In this document: positions 16,819-25,899 of the stretch, piece after piece
Layout of the letters: every line of letters starts with the position of its first letter
How positions within the stretch are numbered: the first letter of the stretch is position 1
Origin: Arenibacter sp. F26102
GTDB lineage: Bacteria; Bacteroidota; Bacteroidia; Flavobacteriales; Flavobacteriaceae
NCBI RefSeq assembly: GCF_023015865.1
Contig: NZ_JALKBC010000015.1
Location: forward strand, 62,001-126,000
Direction: 5' to 3'
DNA: 64,000 nucleotides
Notes under the pieces: model-generated
The model's database searches: none
What the model saw: the letters and a program-made list of their open reading frames with translations, nothing else
What the model was told of the DNA's origin: nothing
Program-made: the position numbers and the translations under genes

Positions 16819-17652
16819 ATGTTACGTTTATTACAGATAGAATTTATAAAATTATGGAACAATAACGCGAGTAGGGTGCTGATCATTTCCTACTTCGTCC
16901 TTATCCTTTGCATGGCATTAATTGCCGCCATTAAGTTTGATATAGGGCCCATTCAATTCAATGTAGCCGAACAAGGCATTTTCAATTTTCCATACATCTG
17001 GCATTTGAACACATGGATAGCAAGTGGATTAAAACTATTTTTTGCAATCATAATTGTCTCCATGATGGCCAACGAATACAGTAACAAGACCTTAAAACAA
17101 AATTTAATAGATGGCCTTAGCAAAAAGGAATTTATTGCATCTAAATTTCTTACCGTTTTTGCCTTTTCCCTTATTTCCACCATTTTTGTTTTTCTTGTTT
17201 CCCTAGTTTTAGGCCTCTTCTATTCTGATTTCACTGAGCTATCGATAATATTTTCGGAATTAGGGTACTTATTGGCCTATTTTATTAAGTTGGTAGGTTT
17301 CTTTGCCTTCTGCCTATTCCTAGGAATATTGGTTAAACGGTCTGCCTTTGCCTTAGGTTTTTTAATTATATGGTTTGCCATTGAAAATTTAGGAATTCGA
17401 TTTTTGGTTTGGTGGTTGGCCGGTAAGGAAGCCTCTGTAACCGTTATGAAATACTTGCCCCTGGAATCCATGGGCAACTTGATCAAAGAACCCATCTCCA
17501 GATTTAAGGCGGTACAAAGTATGGTTGAACAAGTAGGGGAAGAATTCAATAAAGATTATGCCGTCCATTTTTCCGAGATATTAATAGTAGGTTGCTGGAC
17601 CGCAATTTTCATTTATCTTTCCTATGCCCTTCTCAAAAAACGCGATTTATAG
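16819..17652 (+). CDS. ABC-2 type transporter permease
   Basis: A 277-residue inner-membrane protein with about six hydrophobic segments (for example VLIISYFVLILCMALIAAI, LFFAIIIVSMMA, FAFSLISTIFVFLVSLVLGLF and the C-terminal ILIVGCWTAIFIYLSYALL). The SNKTLKQNLIDGLSKKEFIASK loop after the second segment is the coupling region typical of ABC-2 permeases. It pairs with the ATPase immediately upstream. Substrate is not predictable. Confidence 0.88.
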   Translation: MLRLLQIEFIKLWNNNASRVLIISYFVLILCMALIAAIKFDIGPIQFNVAEQGIFNFPYIWHLNTWIASGLKLFFAIIIVSMMANEYSNKTLKQNLIDGLSKKEFIASKFLTVFAFSLISTIFVFLVSLVLGLFYSDFTELSIIFSELGYLLAYFIKLVGFFAFCLFLGILVKRSAFALGFLIIWFAIENLGIRFLVWWLAGKEASVTVMKYLPLESMGNLIKEPISRFKAVQSMVEQVGEEFNKDYAVHFSEILIVGCWTAIFIYLSYALLKKRDL

Positions 17653-17907
17653 GCCTCATTACTAAAAAGTACTATATCCTTACCAGCACCTCTTGCCGAT
17701 ATCCCTCAAAGTAGAACTGTAAGGGTCATAAATAGTTCCCAAAGAACCATAGTATTAATCTCTGATTTATTAATTTTAGGTCTTGAAGCGAATATGTATC
17801 CATTTGACCATGAATTCGCCTTACAGGAATGATCGTAATAGACCTCTGTGAGTTCCTTAATGCAATACAAGTTTATTGTAGCATTTATCACAAGAAATTT
17901 TCTATAG

Positions 17908-19896
17908 ATGAAATTTAAAGTTGTTTCCGAATTTAAGCCTACAGGTGATCAGCCCCAAGCCATAAAACAATTGAAAGAGGGCCTTGAAGCCGATGAGCGT
18001 TACCAAACACTTTTAGGGGTAACCGGGTCTGGAAAAACATTTACCGTTGCCAATGTCATTGAAGAAGTTCAACGGCCTACCTTGGTATTGGCGCACAATA
18101 AAACCTTAGCAGCACAATTATACTCTGAATTTAAACAGTTTTTTCCCGAGAATGCGGTTGAATATTTTGTTTCCTACTATGATTACTATCAACCTGAAGC
18201 CTATATACCTTCGAGCGGGACTTATATTGAAAAAGATCTATCCATAAATGAGGATATTGAAAAACTGCGCTTGAGTGCTACTTCATCCCTTTTGTCAGGT
18301 AGGAGGGATATTTTAGTGGTGGCATCGGTATCCTGTTTATACGGTATTGGAAATCCAGTTGAATTCCAAAAAAATGTTATTGGAATTCAAAAAGACCAAG
18401 TGATATCTAGGACCAAATTTTTACATCAATTGGTACAAAGCCTATATTCAAGGACCACTGCCGATTTTAGAAATGGTAATTTTAGGGTAAAAGGAGATGT
18501 AGTGGATGTTTTTCCAAGCTATGCCGACCATGCCTTTAGAATTCATTTTTTCGGGGACGAAATCGAGGAAATAGAGGCCTTTGATCCCTATAAGAACAAA
18601 ATACTTGAAAAGTATCAACAGCTTAATATTTACCCGGCCAATATGTTTGTCACTTCCCCCGATGTGCTCCAAAATGCCATTCACCTTATACAGGAGGATA
18701 TGGTGCATCAGGTGGCGTATTTTAAGGATATAGGAAAACATCTGGAAGCTAAGCGTTTGGAGGAACGAACGAACTTTGATCTGGAAATGATCCGTGAATT
18801 GGGATATTGTTCTGGCATTGAAAACTATTCAAGGTATTTGGATGGTCGTGAACCGGGAACCCGTCCGTTTTGCCTGTTGGATTATTTCCCAAATGACTAT
18901 TTAATGGTGGTCGATGAAAGTCACGTTACCATTCCGCAGGTACACGCCATGTATGGCGGTGACCGTTCCAGAAAGGAGAATTTAGTGGAGTACGGATTTA
19001 GATTACCTGCGGCCATGGATAACCGGCCTTTAAAATTTGAGGAATTTGAAGCCCTCCAAAATCAAGTAATATATGTAAGTGCAACCCCTGCGGATTATGA
19101 ACTACAGTTGAGCCAAGGAGTTTATGTAGAGCAAGTGATCAGGCCTACCGGGCTATTGGATCCGATTATTGAGGTACGGCCCAGCCTTAACCAAATAGAT
19201 GACCTTATCGAGGAAATTCATTTAAGGGTGGAAAAAGATGAAAGAACCTTGGTAACGACATTGACCAAACGAATGGCAGAAGAATTGGCCAAATATCTGA
19301 CCAGAATAAATGTGCGTTGCCGATATATACATAGTGATGTGGATACCTTGGAGCGCGTGGAAATAATGCAAGATCTGCGCAAAGGTGTTTTTGATGTACT
19401 CATAGGGGTAAACTTGCTAAGGGAAGGTCTGGATTTACCTGAGGTCTCCTTAGTGGCAATATTGGATGCCGACAAGGAAGGCTTTCTTAGAAGTGCCAGA
19501 TCCTTGACCCAAACCGTGGGTCGTGCAGCCAGAAATCTGAATGGCAAAGCCATAATGTATGCGGATAAAATTACCAACAGCATGCAGAAAACTATAGACG
19601 AAACGAACTATAGACGTGAAAAACAAACCACCTATAATCTTGAAAATAATATTACTCCAACCGCACTGAATAAGAGTTTGGACAGTGTTTTGGCCAAAAA
19701 TTCCGTTTCTACCTATCATTTCGAAAAAGAAGAAATGAAAGCCGCAGAACCGGATTTAATGTACCTGACCATTGAACAAAAAGATAAAATGATACGGGAT
19801 AAAAGAAAAGCAATGGAAAAGGCGGCCAAAGACCTGGATTTTATGCAGGCAGCGAAATTAAGGGATGAAATTAAATCATTACAAGAACAGGAATAA
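17908..19896 (+). CDS. uvrB: Excinuclease ABC subunit B
   Basis: Damage-verification helicase of nucleotide excision repair. Walker A GVTGSGKTFT is at residues 38-47. The beta-hairpin region YYDYYQPEAYIPSSGTYIEKD follows, then helicase motif II VVDESHVTIPQ near residue 330. Motifs IV-VI include RYIHSDVDTLERVEIM and TVGRAARN. The C-terminal UVR domain (KAMEKAAKDLDFMQAAKLRDEI) binds UvrC. Full length at 662 residues. It is monocistronic and followed by a hairpin terminator shared with the convergent hsp20 region. Confidence 0.98.
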   Translation: MKFKVVSEFKPTGDQPQAIKQLKEGLEADERYQTLLGVTGSGKTFTVANVIEEVQRPTLVLAHNKTLAAQLYSEFKQFFPENAVEYFVSYYDYYQPEAYIPSSGTYIEKDLSINEDIEKLRLSATSSLLSGRRDILVVASVSCLYGIGNPVEFQKNVIGIQKDQVISRTKFLHQLVQSLYSRTTADFRNGNFRVKGDVVDVFPSYADHAFRIHFFGDEIEEIEAFDPYKNKILEKYQQLNIYPANMFVTSPDVLQNAIHLIQEDMVHQVAYFKDIGKHLEAKRLEERTNFDLEMIRELGYCSGIENYSRYLDGREPGTRPFCLLDYFPNDYLMVVDESHVTIPQVHAMYGGDRSRKENLVEYGFRLPAAMDNRPLKFEEFEALQNQVIYVSATPADYELQLSQGVYVEQVIRPTGLLDPIIEVRPSLNQIDDLIEEIHLRVEKDERTLVTTLTKRMAEELAKYLTRINVRCRYIHSDVDTLERVEIMQDLRKGVFDVLIGVNLLREGLDLPEVSLVAILDADKEGFLRSARSLTQTVGRAARNLNGKAIMYADKITNSMQKTIDETNYRREKQTTYNLENNITPTALNKSLDSVLAKNSVSTYHFEKEEMKAAEPDLMYLTIEQKDKMIRDKRKAMEKAAKDLDFMQAAKLRDEIKSLQEQE

Positions 19897-19944
19897 TATA
19901 TTTTAAGGCCATTAGGCATTGTTTAAAATTTAGTTGGAAAAGAA

Positions 19945-19972
19945 AAAGCGCTTCGATCTCTCGAAGCGCTTT
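19945..19972. terminator. Strong hairpin between uvrB and hsp20
   Basis: A 12-bp perfect stem, AAAGCGCTTCGA / TCGAAGCGCTTT, closes on a TCTC loop 48 bases past the uvrB stop. It is followed by TTTCTC on the plus side and preceded by an A-rich run, so it can terminate transcription from both directions. Confidence 0.75.
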
Positions 19973-20028
19973 CTCAACCAACTAACCAAACCATCATGAA
20001 TCACTACGGATTCACAACTACTTTAAAC

Positions 20029-20454
20029 TTATGCTATTTTAATCAATCTTTTAGGCTTTGGCAATGCCTCCTCTTTTTTAGGCATAACAAACTTTAGGAT
20101 TCCATCTTCATAGGACGCGATAATTTTATCCAACGAAATTGTTTCAGGTAGACTAAAAACTCTTTTGAAGGATGAAAAAGCAAATTCCCTTCTGGTATAT
20201 CCCTCATCTTGCTTATTTTCTTCACTTTTAACTTCAGAAGAAATGGTTAGGATGTCGTTGTCGATTTCAACATTAAAATCTTCCTTTTTTCTACCCGGTA
20301 TCGCCAATTCCAATACAAATTCACTTTCAGTTTCCTTGACATTGGCGGCTGGTACGTTTTGTTTGAAGTTATCTACTCCACCAAACCAATCTGGTCTTAA
20401 AAATTCGTTCATTAATGCAGGAAACAGTACATCATTTCTTTTTACTATACTCAT
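20029..20454 (-). CDS. Hsp20/alpha-crystallin small heat-shock protein
   Basis: A 141-residue holdase chaperone. The alpha-crystallin domain spans about residues 36-130, with VPAANVKETESEFVLELAIPGRKKEDFNVEIDNDILTI at its start (beta strands 2-5). EFAFSSFKRVFSLPE follows, then ASYEDGILKFVMPKKEE with the conserved DGIL. The C-terminal tail LIKIA fits the IxI/V oligomerisation motif. Start MSIVKRNDVLFPALMNEFLR is normal for the Bacteroidota form. An inverted repeat upstream at 20529-20571 is a candidate heat-shock operator. Confidence 0.95.
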   Translation of the reverse strand: MSIVKRNDVLFPALMNEFLRPDWFGGVDNFKQNVPAANVKETESEFVLELAIPGRKKEDFNVEIDNDILTISSEVKSEENKQDEGYTRREFAFSSFKRVFSLPETISLDKIIASYEDGILKFVMPKKEEALPKPKRLIKIA

Positions 20455-20528
20455 GACTTTTATGTTTTAAGTTAAACTTTAATTTCTCATGAGCTAAAAG
20501 GCAAATCTTATACCGAGGCTGTTTTAAT

Positions 20529-20571
20529 GCCAATATGTCGCCTCTCGCAACTAAATGCACGACATTTTGGC
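20529..20571. promoter_or_regulatory. Inverted repeat upstream of hsp20, possible heat-shock operator
   Basis: GCCAATATGTCG (20529-20540) and CGACATTTTGGC (20560-20571) form a 12-bp inverted repeat with one mismatch and a 19-base spacer. It lies 75-117 bases upstream of the hsp20 start and directly after the stop of the TerB-like gene. There is no T-run on the minus strand after the stem, so a terminator is less likely than a protein-binding site. Confidence 0.4.
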
Positions 20572-20581
20572 GCTTATTAGC

Positions 20582-20983
20582 CTAATTATAGTAGGCTTTA
20601 AAAATATTGATCAAGACTGCAGGTGGAACCACCTTGTCCGGGTAATGATGCATTACGGTTAGAACTTGTTCAATAGCAGCCTGTGGAAGTCCAAATTTAA
20701 GACCAATATTATGCAGCTGTTCAATTTCCACCAATCGTTGCTCGTGATCCACATTCATTAGGAGCACCAACCTATGAAACTGAAGAATTCTCTCCGCTTC
20801 GGACTTGAGCACAACCTTTTCTACCTTCTTATCAAAAAGGGAATCAAATGTTTCCTTGTCCACCTCCAGTTGTTTTGCGACCCCCAGCAAAAAATCATAC
20901 TCTGAATCCTTGATTTCCTTATCTACTTTTGCAAAAGAAATCATTTGGGAAAGAATGCCCAACTTCTCCAAATATGTACTCAT
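20582..20983 (-). CDS. TerB-like protein
   Basis: A 133-residue all-helical cytoplasmic protein resembling the TerB/DUF533 fold: EKLGILSQMISFAKVDKEIKDSEYDFLLGVAKQLEV is the usual first helix pair with the acidic patch D-KEI-DSEY. The family is widespread and not proof of tellurite resistance; no other ter genes are nearby. It lies upstream of hsp20 in the same direction with a 127-base gap holding an inverted repeat. Function unknown. Confidence 0.7.
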   Translation of the reverse strand: MSTYLEKLGILSQMISFAKVDKEIKDSEYDFLLGVAKQLEVDKETFDSLFDKKVEKVVLKSEAERILQFHRLVLLMNVDHEQRLVEIEQLHNIGLKFGLPQAAIEQVLTVMHHYPDKVVPPAVLINIFKAYYN

Positions 20984-21107
20984 AAATTTCAGTTTAACAC
21001 TAAGTTACGTTAATTAGCTTTGATTTATTATCTTACATCCATGGAAAGTATTCCTAAACTAGTATCACATCCTATTTTTTGTAATATCTTGCCAAAAAAT
21101 TTATCCT

Positions 21108-21476
21108 ATGACCAATAATGATGTTCTAAAAAAATTGAGGGTTGCCTTAAAATTACGTGATGATGAAATTGTAGAAATTTTAAAACTGGTCGATTTTAAG
21201 ATTACTAAAAGTGAATTGGGGGCGTTTTTTAGAAAGGAAGACCATCCTAATTATGTGGAATGCGGAGATCAAATACTGCGAAATTTTTTAAACGGATTGG
21301 TAATCCACTACCGAGGAACCAGGGATAATCCTAAAGACCCCAAAATATCTTTGCCGAAGCCAAAAAAAGAATCCATTTCCAAAACACATCAAAAACCTAG
21401 ATTTAAGGATCAACAAAAGAAGAATATTGATCACGACATTAGTCCTGTGAAATACAAAAACAAAAAAAGATCCTGA
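21108..21476 (+). CDS. DUF1456 family protein, single-repeat form
   Basis: YehS-type DUF1456 proteins have two copies of a ~70-residue domain. This 122-residue protein has one copy (MTNNDVLKKLRVALKLRDDEIVEILKLVDF, then FFRKEDHPNYVECGDQILRNFLNGLVIHYRG). A basic, low-complexity tail of about 45 residues follows, rich in lysine and proline (KPKKESISK, KYKNKKRS). The tail might bind nucleic acid. The single-domain form agrees with other Flavobacteriia as far as I recall. TAGCTTTG near 21016, a -7-type box, may be its promoter. Function unknown. Confidence 0.8.
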   Translation: MTNNDVLKKLRVALKLRDDEIVEILKLVDFKITKSELGAFFRKEDHPNYVECGDQILRNFLNGLVIHYRGTRDNPKDPKISLPKPKKESISKTHQKPRFKDQQKKNIDHDISPVKYKNKKRS

Positions 21477-21631
21477 TCTTTTTAAGAAAATAGCCTATAA
21501 CACATTAAATCTAACGCCTACTGCCAAGAAATCATATTCTTCAGCATTGGCCAGAATGTATTCCTGGCTTCTCTTTTAAGTAGACCAACGCCTTTTTGAT
21601 TACAATCCCGAATATAATTTGAGTAAAACAA

Positions 21632-21662
21632 AAAAGGCAGCACTGTAACAGTACTGCCTTTT
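21632..21662. terminator. Bidirectional terminator between DUF1456 gene and sucC
   Basis: AAAAGGCAG-C-ACTG-TAA-CAGT-A-CTGCCTTTT forms a 13-bp stem with one internal mismatch. A and T runs on both sides serve the converging genes. Confidence 0.85.
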
Positions 21663-21683
21663 AAAAGTTTATAATGTATTTGG

Positions 21684-22877
21684 TTATGCCAAGACTTCCT
21701 TTACCTTATCTGCAGCTTCTTGAAACTGAACTGCGGAATGTACCGCCAAACCAGAATTATCAATAATCTCTTTGGCCAATTCAGCATTGGTTCCCTGTAA
21801 TCTTACAATAATAGGCACCTTTATAGAATCTCCCATATTCTTATAGGCATCCACAACTCCTTGCGCTACACGATCGCAACGAACTATCCCACCAAAAATA
21901 TTTATGAGGATACATTTAACAGCAGGGTCTTTCAATATGATCCTAAAGGCTTCTTCCACCCTTTTGGCATCTGCAGTACCTCCAACATCCAGGAAGTTAG
22001 CAGGTTCCCCACCGGCCATTTTAATAAGATCCATAGTAGCCATCGCCAAACCGGCACCATTTACCATACATCCAACGTTTCCGTCCAAATCTACATAATT
22101 AAGTCCTACGGCCCTTGCCTCTACCTCAATTGGATTCTCCTCCAGCAAATCGCGCATTTCAGCATATTGCTTTCTTCTATAAAGAGCATTATCATCAATT
22201 GAAACTTTGGCATCAACAGCCATAATCTTATCATCGGAAGTCTTAAGAACTGGGTTTATCTCGAATAAACTTGCATCGCTCTCCACATAAGCCTTGTACA
22301 AATTTGTAACAAATTTGGTCATTTCCTTAAAAGCCATCCCAGATAAGCCTAAGTTAAAGGCTATTTTTCTTGCTTGAAAAGGCAATAAACCAGTTGAAGG
22401 ATTTATTTCTTCCGTAAAAATAAGGTGTGGTGTTTTCTCAGCCACTTCCTCTATATCCATTCCACCTTCGGTAGAATACATGATCATATTTCTTCCAGCT
22501 GCCCTATTTAATAAAACAGACATATAAAATTCACTGGTTTCACTATCCCCTGGGTAATAAACATCCTCTGCAACCAAAACTTTATGGACTTTTTTTCCTT
22601 CCGCCGAGGTTTGCGGAGTAACTAAATTCATACCAATGATAGATCCTGCAATTTCTTCTACTTCACGCAAGTTCTTGGCCAATTTAACTCCTCCTCCTTT
22701 TCCTCGTCCACCTGCGTGAACCTGGGCCTTTATAACATGCCATCCTGTTCCGGTTTCCTGAGTCAATTGTTTGGCAGCATCTACTGCTTCCTTGGCATTA
22801 TATGCCACTAAACCGCGTTGAATGCGTACTCCAAAGCTCGCTAAAATCTCTTTTCCCTGATATTCGTGAAGGTTCAT
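21684..22877 (-). CDS. sucC: Succinyl-CoA synthetase (ADP-forming), beta subunit
   Basis: TCA-cycle enzyme, beta subunit with an ATP-grasp fold. MNLHEYQGKEILASFGVRIQ is the standard start. VHAGGRGKGGGVKLAKN (residues 52-68) is the nucleotide-binding loop. NGAGLAMATMDLIKMAGGEPANFLDVGG and INIFGGIVRCDRVAQGVV form the C-terminal CoA-ligase domain. Length 397 residues, as expected. sucD is not adjacent in this window. A -7-like box (TATTTTTG on the minus strand, 22905-22912) lies 28 bases upstream of the start. Confidence 0.97.
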   Translation of the reverse strand: MNLHEYQGKEILASFGVRIQRGLVAYNAKEAVDAAKQLTQETGTGWHVIKAQVHAGGRGKGGGVKLAKNLREVEEIAGSIIGMNLVTPQTSAEGKKVHKVLVAEDVYYPGDSETSEFYMSVLLNRAAGRNMIMYSTEGGMDIEEVAEKTPHLIFTEEINPSTGLLPFQARKIAFNLGLSGMAFKEMTKFVTNLYKAYVESDASLFEINPVLKTSDDKIMAVDAKVSIDDNALYRRKQYAEMRDLLEENPIEVEARAVGLNYVDLDGNVGCMVNGAGLAMATMDLIKMAGGEPANFLDVGGTADAKRVEEAFRIILKDPAVKCILINIFGGIVRCDRVAQGVVDAYKNMGDSIKVPIIVRLQGTNAELAKEIIDNSGLAVHSAVQFQEAADKVKEVLA

Positions 22878-23148
22878 AAATTGAAGGTTCTATATGTTGA
22901 GTTGCAAAAATAGGAAACGCAGCGGATTTACCCTAATTAAATAAAACAGAAAAATTCAGAGGACCGACAATAAGGAAAAGAGGGTATAACAAATTGAATT
23001 AATAATTTTAAAACCAATTATTAAAGGTGAAATTATTTCATTTTTCGGTGATACTATCGGCATGCAACATCAGCAGGGTTTTATAACCCGAAATTCACAT
23101 GGAACAAATCCTTTCCTAAATGTGGGAATTTGCCTAACGGCAAATCGG

Positions 23149-23787
23149 TCAAAGTTTAAAATCCTTAAAGTCTATGGGATCAAAATTCTTGAAATGCCCG
23201 TTCATCCCAATCATCTCCTTTGATTGATTAACTTGCTTTAGAACTTGAATGGTATTGGTTAAATGTGCTTTTAAATACAACAATCGCTCACTTTCGTAGG
23301 TCATTCTTAAGAGCTTGTACTCTTGCGCAAGTGAAAGTCCTATTTTATGTATCAATTGATAAATATCAAAATTTCCTGCCGTAATAGCGAAAAAGGATAC
23401 ATCCATAAGGGCATAAAGCTCAATGATGAGACTTAGTACATTGCCTCTCAAAGACGCCACACTGTCATCAAAATATGGCAAAAACTCAACCTCCCCAGCA
23501 GGGTACAATTTTCCATCCATCACCTGTTGAAATGTAATTACCTTAAAGGAGCGAAGACCAACGCATATTATATCCATCTCCCCCGTATCATAGGTTTTTA
23601 TTATCTCCATTAACTGCATCTCGGTTCCATACGCAATCTCCCCACCGATATAGACCGGCACGCCGAAGTTTATGGGCACATCCCTAACTTCTCCGATCAA
23701 TTGTTTGTAGCGCTCCTCAAAAACATGAAGGGCAACCATCTCACCTGGAAAAAAAACGGATGGCAAAGGAAACATAGGCAACAACAT
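23149..23787 (-). CDS. LON peptidase substrate-binding-domain protein
   Basis: A 212-residue protein made of a Lon N-terminal-like domain (LPMFPLPSVFFPGEMVALHVFEERYKQL), then FGVPVYIGGEIAYGTEMQLMEI and GLRSFKVITFQ, and a helical C-terminal half. No ATPase or protease domain is attached, so this is the stand-alone form whose substrate is unknown. It is transcribed leftward and divergent from lysA; about 270 bases separate it from sucC with no further gene. Confidence 0.85.
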   Translation of the reverse strand: MLLPMFPLPSVFFPGEMVALHVFEERYKQLIGEVRDVPINFGVPVYIGGEIAYGTEMQLMEIIKTYDTGEMDIICVGLRSFKVITFQQVMDGKLYPAGEVEFLPYFDDSVASLRGNVLSLIIELYALMDVSFFAITAGNFDIYQLIHKIGLSLAQEYKLLRMTYESERLLYLKAHLTNTIQVLKQVNQSKEMIGMNGHFKNFDPIDFKDFKL

Positions 23788-23896
23788 AAGTTTTTGTTTA
23801 AAGTTACGACGGTCTTACCAAAAAACAAATTAGATAAAAAAGGTATTTGTTATAAAAATAACAATATGTTACATTATTCAACTATTGCTATATATT

Positions 23897-23928
23897 TTTG
23901 CTCAAAATCAATAAGTAGTCTAGATTTG
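23897..23928 (+). promoter_or_regulatory. lysA promoter (Bacteroidetes type)
   Basis: TTTG at 23897-23900 and TAGATTTG at 23921-23928 are separated by 20 bases, close to the TTTG-N19-TAnnTTTG consensus. The expected start of transcription is about 10 bases before the lysA ATG at 23945, giving a very short leader. Confidence 0.75.
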
Positions 23929-23944
23929 CATAAAATTTTATATA

Positions 23945-25186
23945 ATGCAAAACTCTGATTTATTAAATATAGCGAAAACTTATGGTGACCCTGTCTATGT
24001 ATACGATTCTGAAAAAATAATTTCCCAGTTTCGTAGATTGACCAATGCATTTAAAGATGTAAAGAAATTACAGTTAAATTACGCCACGAAGGCACTTTCC
24101 AATATTACCATTTTAAGATTAATGAACAGTTTGGGAAGCGGCTTGGATACGGTTTCCATTCAAGAAGTACAATTGGGACTAATGGCAGGTTTTGAGCCTA
24201 GTTCCATTATATTCACCCCAAATGGCGTTTCCTTGGAGGAAATTGAAGAAGCAGCTAAACTGGGAGTTCGAATCAATATAGACAACTTATCCATCTTGGA
24301 GCAATTTGGCAGCAAGCATCCGGATATTCCTGTTTGTATTAGAATTAATCCACATGTAATGGCTGGTGGAAATTCTAAGATATCTGTAGGACATATAGAT
24401 TCCAAGTTTGGAATCAGTATCCATCAAATACCTCATTTATTGCGTATTGTAAACCTTACGAATATGAACGTAAATGGGATCCATATGCACACCGGAAGTG
24501 ACATTTTGGATATTGATGTATTCCTTTATGCCTCAGAAATTCTTTTTGAAACAGCCAAGAATTTTCCGGACCTAGAGTTTATCGACTTCGGAAGTGGATT
24601 TAAAGTTCCTTATAAAGAAGGGGATATTGAAACCAATATTGAAGAATTGGGCAAAAAACTAAGTAAGCGTTTCAATACTTTTTGTAAAGAATACGGCAGG
24701 GAGTTGACCTTGGCTTTTGAACCAGGCAAATTTCTGGTTAGTGAAGCCGGTTTCTTCTTGGCAAAAGTTAATGTGGTAAAACAAACCACTTCAACAGTCT
24801 TTGCAAGTATCGACTCTGGATTCAATCATCTAATTCGCCCAATGTTTTATGGCGCCATCCACAGCATTGAAAATATTTCCAATCCTGAGGGACGTGAACG
24901 CTATTACTCCGTTGTGGGCTATATATGCGAAACTGATACTTTTGCCAGTAACAAACGTATCAATGAAATAACCGAAGGCGACATATTATGTTTTAAAAAT
25001 GCAGGTGCCTACTGCTTTACCATGGCCAGCAATTACAACTCAAGATTTAGGCCGCCGGAAGTTTTATGGCATAATGGAAAAGCAATATTGATCAGAGAAA
25101 GGGAAACTTTTGACGATCTAATCAAAAACCAAATTGATACCAAAGATTTATTTGCTCCTGTTAAAGAAAATGCAATAGCAAAATAA
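23945..25186 (+). CDS. lysA: Diaminopimelate decarboxylase
   Basis: PLP-dependent fold-type III enzyme making L-lysine from meso-diaminopimelate. Visible features are VYVYDSEKI at the N-terminus, LNYATKALSN with the PLP lysine near residue 47, and NGIHMHTGSDILD near 180. FGSGFKVPY and EPGKFLVSEAGFF (phosphate binding and specificity) follow, with CETDTFA and AGAYCFTMASNYNSR in the C-terminal barrel. Length 413 residues. A near-consensus promoter lies directly upstream, and the gene is divergent from the LON-domain gene. Confidence 0.97.
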   Translation: MQNSDLLNIAKTYGDPVYVYDSEKIISQFRRLTNAFKDVKKLQLNYATKALSNITILRLMNSLGSGLDTVSIQEVQLGLMAGFEPSSIIFTPNGVSLEEIEEAAKLGVRINIDNLSILEQFGSKHPDIPVCIRINPHVMAGGNSKISVGHIDSKFGISIHQIPHLLRIVNLTNMNVNGIHMHTGSDILDIDVFLYASEILFETAKNFPDLEFIDFGSGFKVPYKEGDIETNIEELGKKLSKRFNTFCKEYGRELTLAFEPGKFLVSEAGFFLAKVNVVKQTTSTVFASIDSGFNHLIRPMFYGAIHSIENISNPEGRERYYSVVGYICETDTFASNKRINEITEGDILCFKNAGAYCFTMASNYNSRFRPPEVLWHNGKAILIRERETFDDLIKNQIDTKDLFAPVKENAIAK

Positions 25187-25247
25187 AATTTACGGAATTT
25201 CGTTAGCTTTGTTAGAATTACTTGACTAAGTCATAAAAACGTAAAGC

Positions 25248-25781
25248 ATGAAATTAGCTGCCAAATCATTTTCTAAATTAGCTATTCTTTTTGGATTGGC
25301 CATTCTTCCCTTAGGGAGTATGGCGCAGGAAGTAAAATGGCTGAGTTGGAGTGAAGCGGCAATACTGGCGGAAACAGAGAAAAATCCAAAGAAAATTTTT
25401 ATAGATGTATACACCGATTGGTGTGGATGGTGTAAAAAAATGGACAAGGATACCTTTCAGAATCCAGAAGTAGCAGAATACATGGCCAAAAACTATTATA
25501 TGGTTAAGCTGGACGGGGAAGGCAAGGATCCTATTGAGTTTAGAGGTAAGACCTTTAAATTTGTTCCCTCTGGCAGAAATGGTTACCACGAATTTGCTGC
25601 AGCTTTGATGCAAGGCAAAATGAGTTATCCTACCACCATATTTTTGGACGAGAAAATGAATATGCTTTCTCCCGTACCAGGTTATCAAAAGCCAATACCT
25701 TTCCTAAAAATAGCGAAATATTTTGGTGAAGACATCCACAAAGAGAAAGACTGGAATACGTATGACAGCGAAAGTAAGTAG
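25248..25781 (+). CDS. Secreted thioredoxin-fold protein
   Basis: A 177-residue protein with a signal peptide (residues 1 to about 26, ending LGSMAQE). The thioredoxin-like domain follows, with active site DVYTDWCGWCKKMD near residue 65 and the cis-proline loop SYPTTIFLDE near residue 128. CGWC replaces the CGPC of thioredoxin, as in many periplasmic DUF255/DsbD-like reductases of Bacteroidota. Likely a periplasmic disulfide reductase. A TAGCTTTG box at 25204-25211 may be its promoter; a terminator follows at 25814. Confidence 0.88.
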   Translation: MKLAAKSFSKLAILFGLAILPLGSMAQEVKWLSWSEAAILAETEKNPKKIFIDVYTDWCGWCKKMDKDTFQNPEVAEYMAKNYYMVKLDGEGKDPIEFRGKTFKFVPSGRNGYHEFAAALMQGKMSYPTTIFLDEKMNMLSPVPGYQKPIPFLKIAKYFGEDIHKEKDWNTYDSESK

Positions 25782-25813
25782 GAACAGTTGACATAACTTA
25801 ATGTACATAAAAT

Positions 25814-25841
25814 AAAAAAAGACGGCTAGCCGTCTTTTTTT
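25814..25841. terminator. Bidirectional terminator between the thioredoxin-like gene and guaB
   Basis: The near-perfect palindrome AAAAAAAGACGGC-TA-GCCGTCTTTTTTT gives a 13-bp stem with A/T tracts on both sides, placed between two converging genes. Confidence 0.9.
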
Positions 25842-25899
25842 ATTTATCTAGATCCTATTAAACTTCAGACCCCAATATCAATAAACCATAATTTTTTAA

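Noticed and set aside
17706-17891. 61-residue minus-strand ORF between the ABC permease and uvrB
   Set aside because: The product is unrecognised, the start has no convincing upstream signal, and the region reads like ordinary AT-rich spacer. Possible but unsupported.
20582-20983. Tellurite resistance function for the TerB-like protein
   Set aside because: TerB-like domains are widespread outside ter operons and no terZ, terC, terD or terE genes are in the window.
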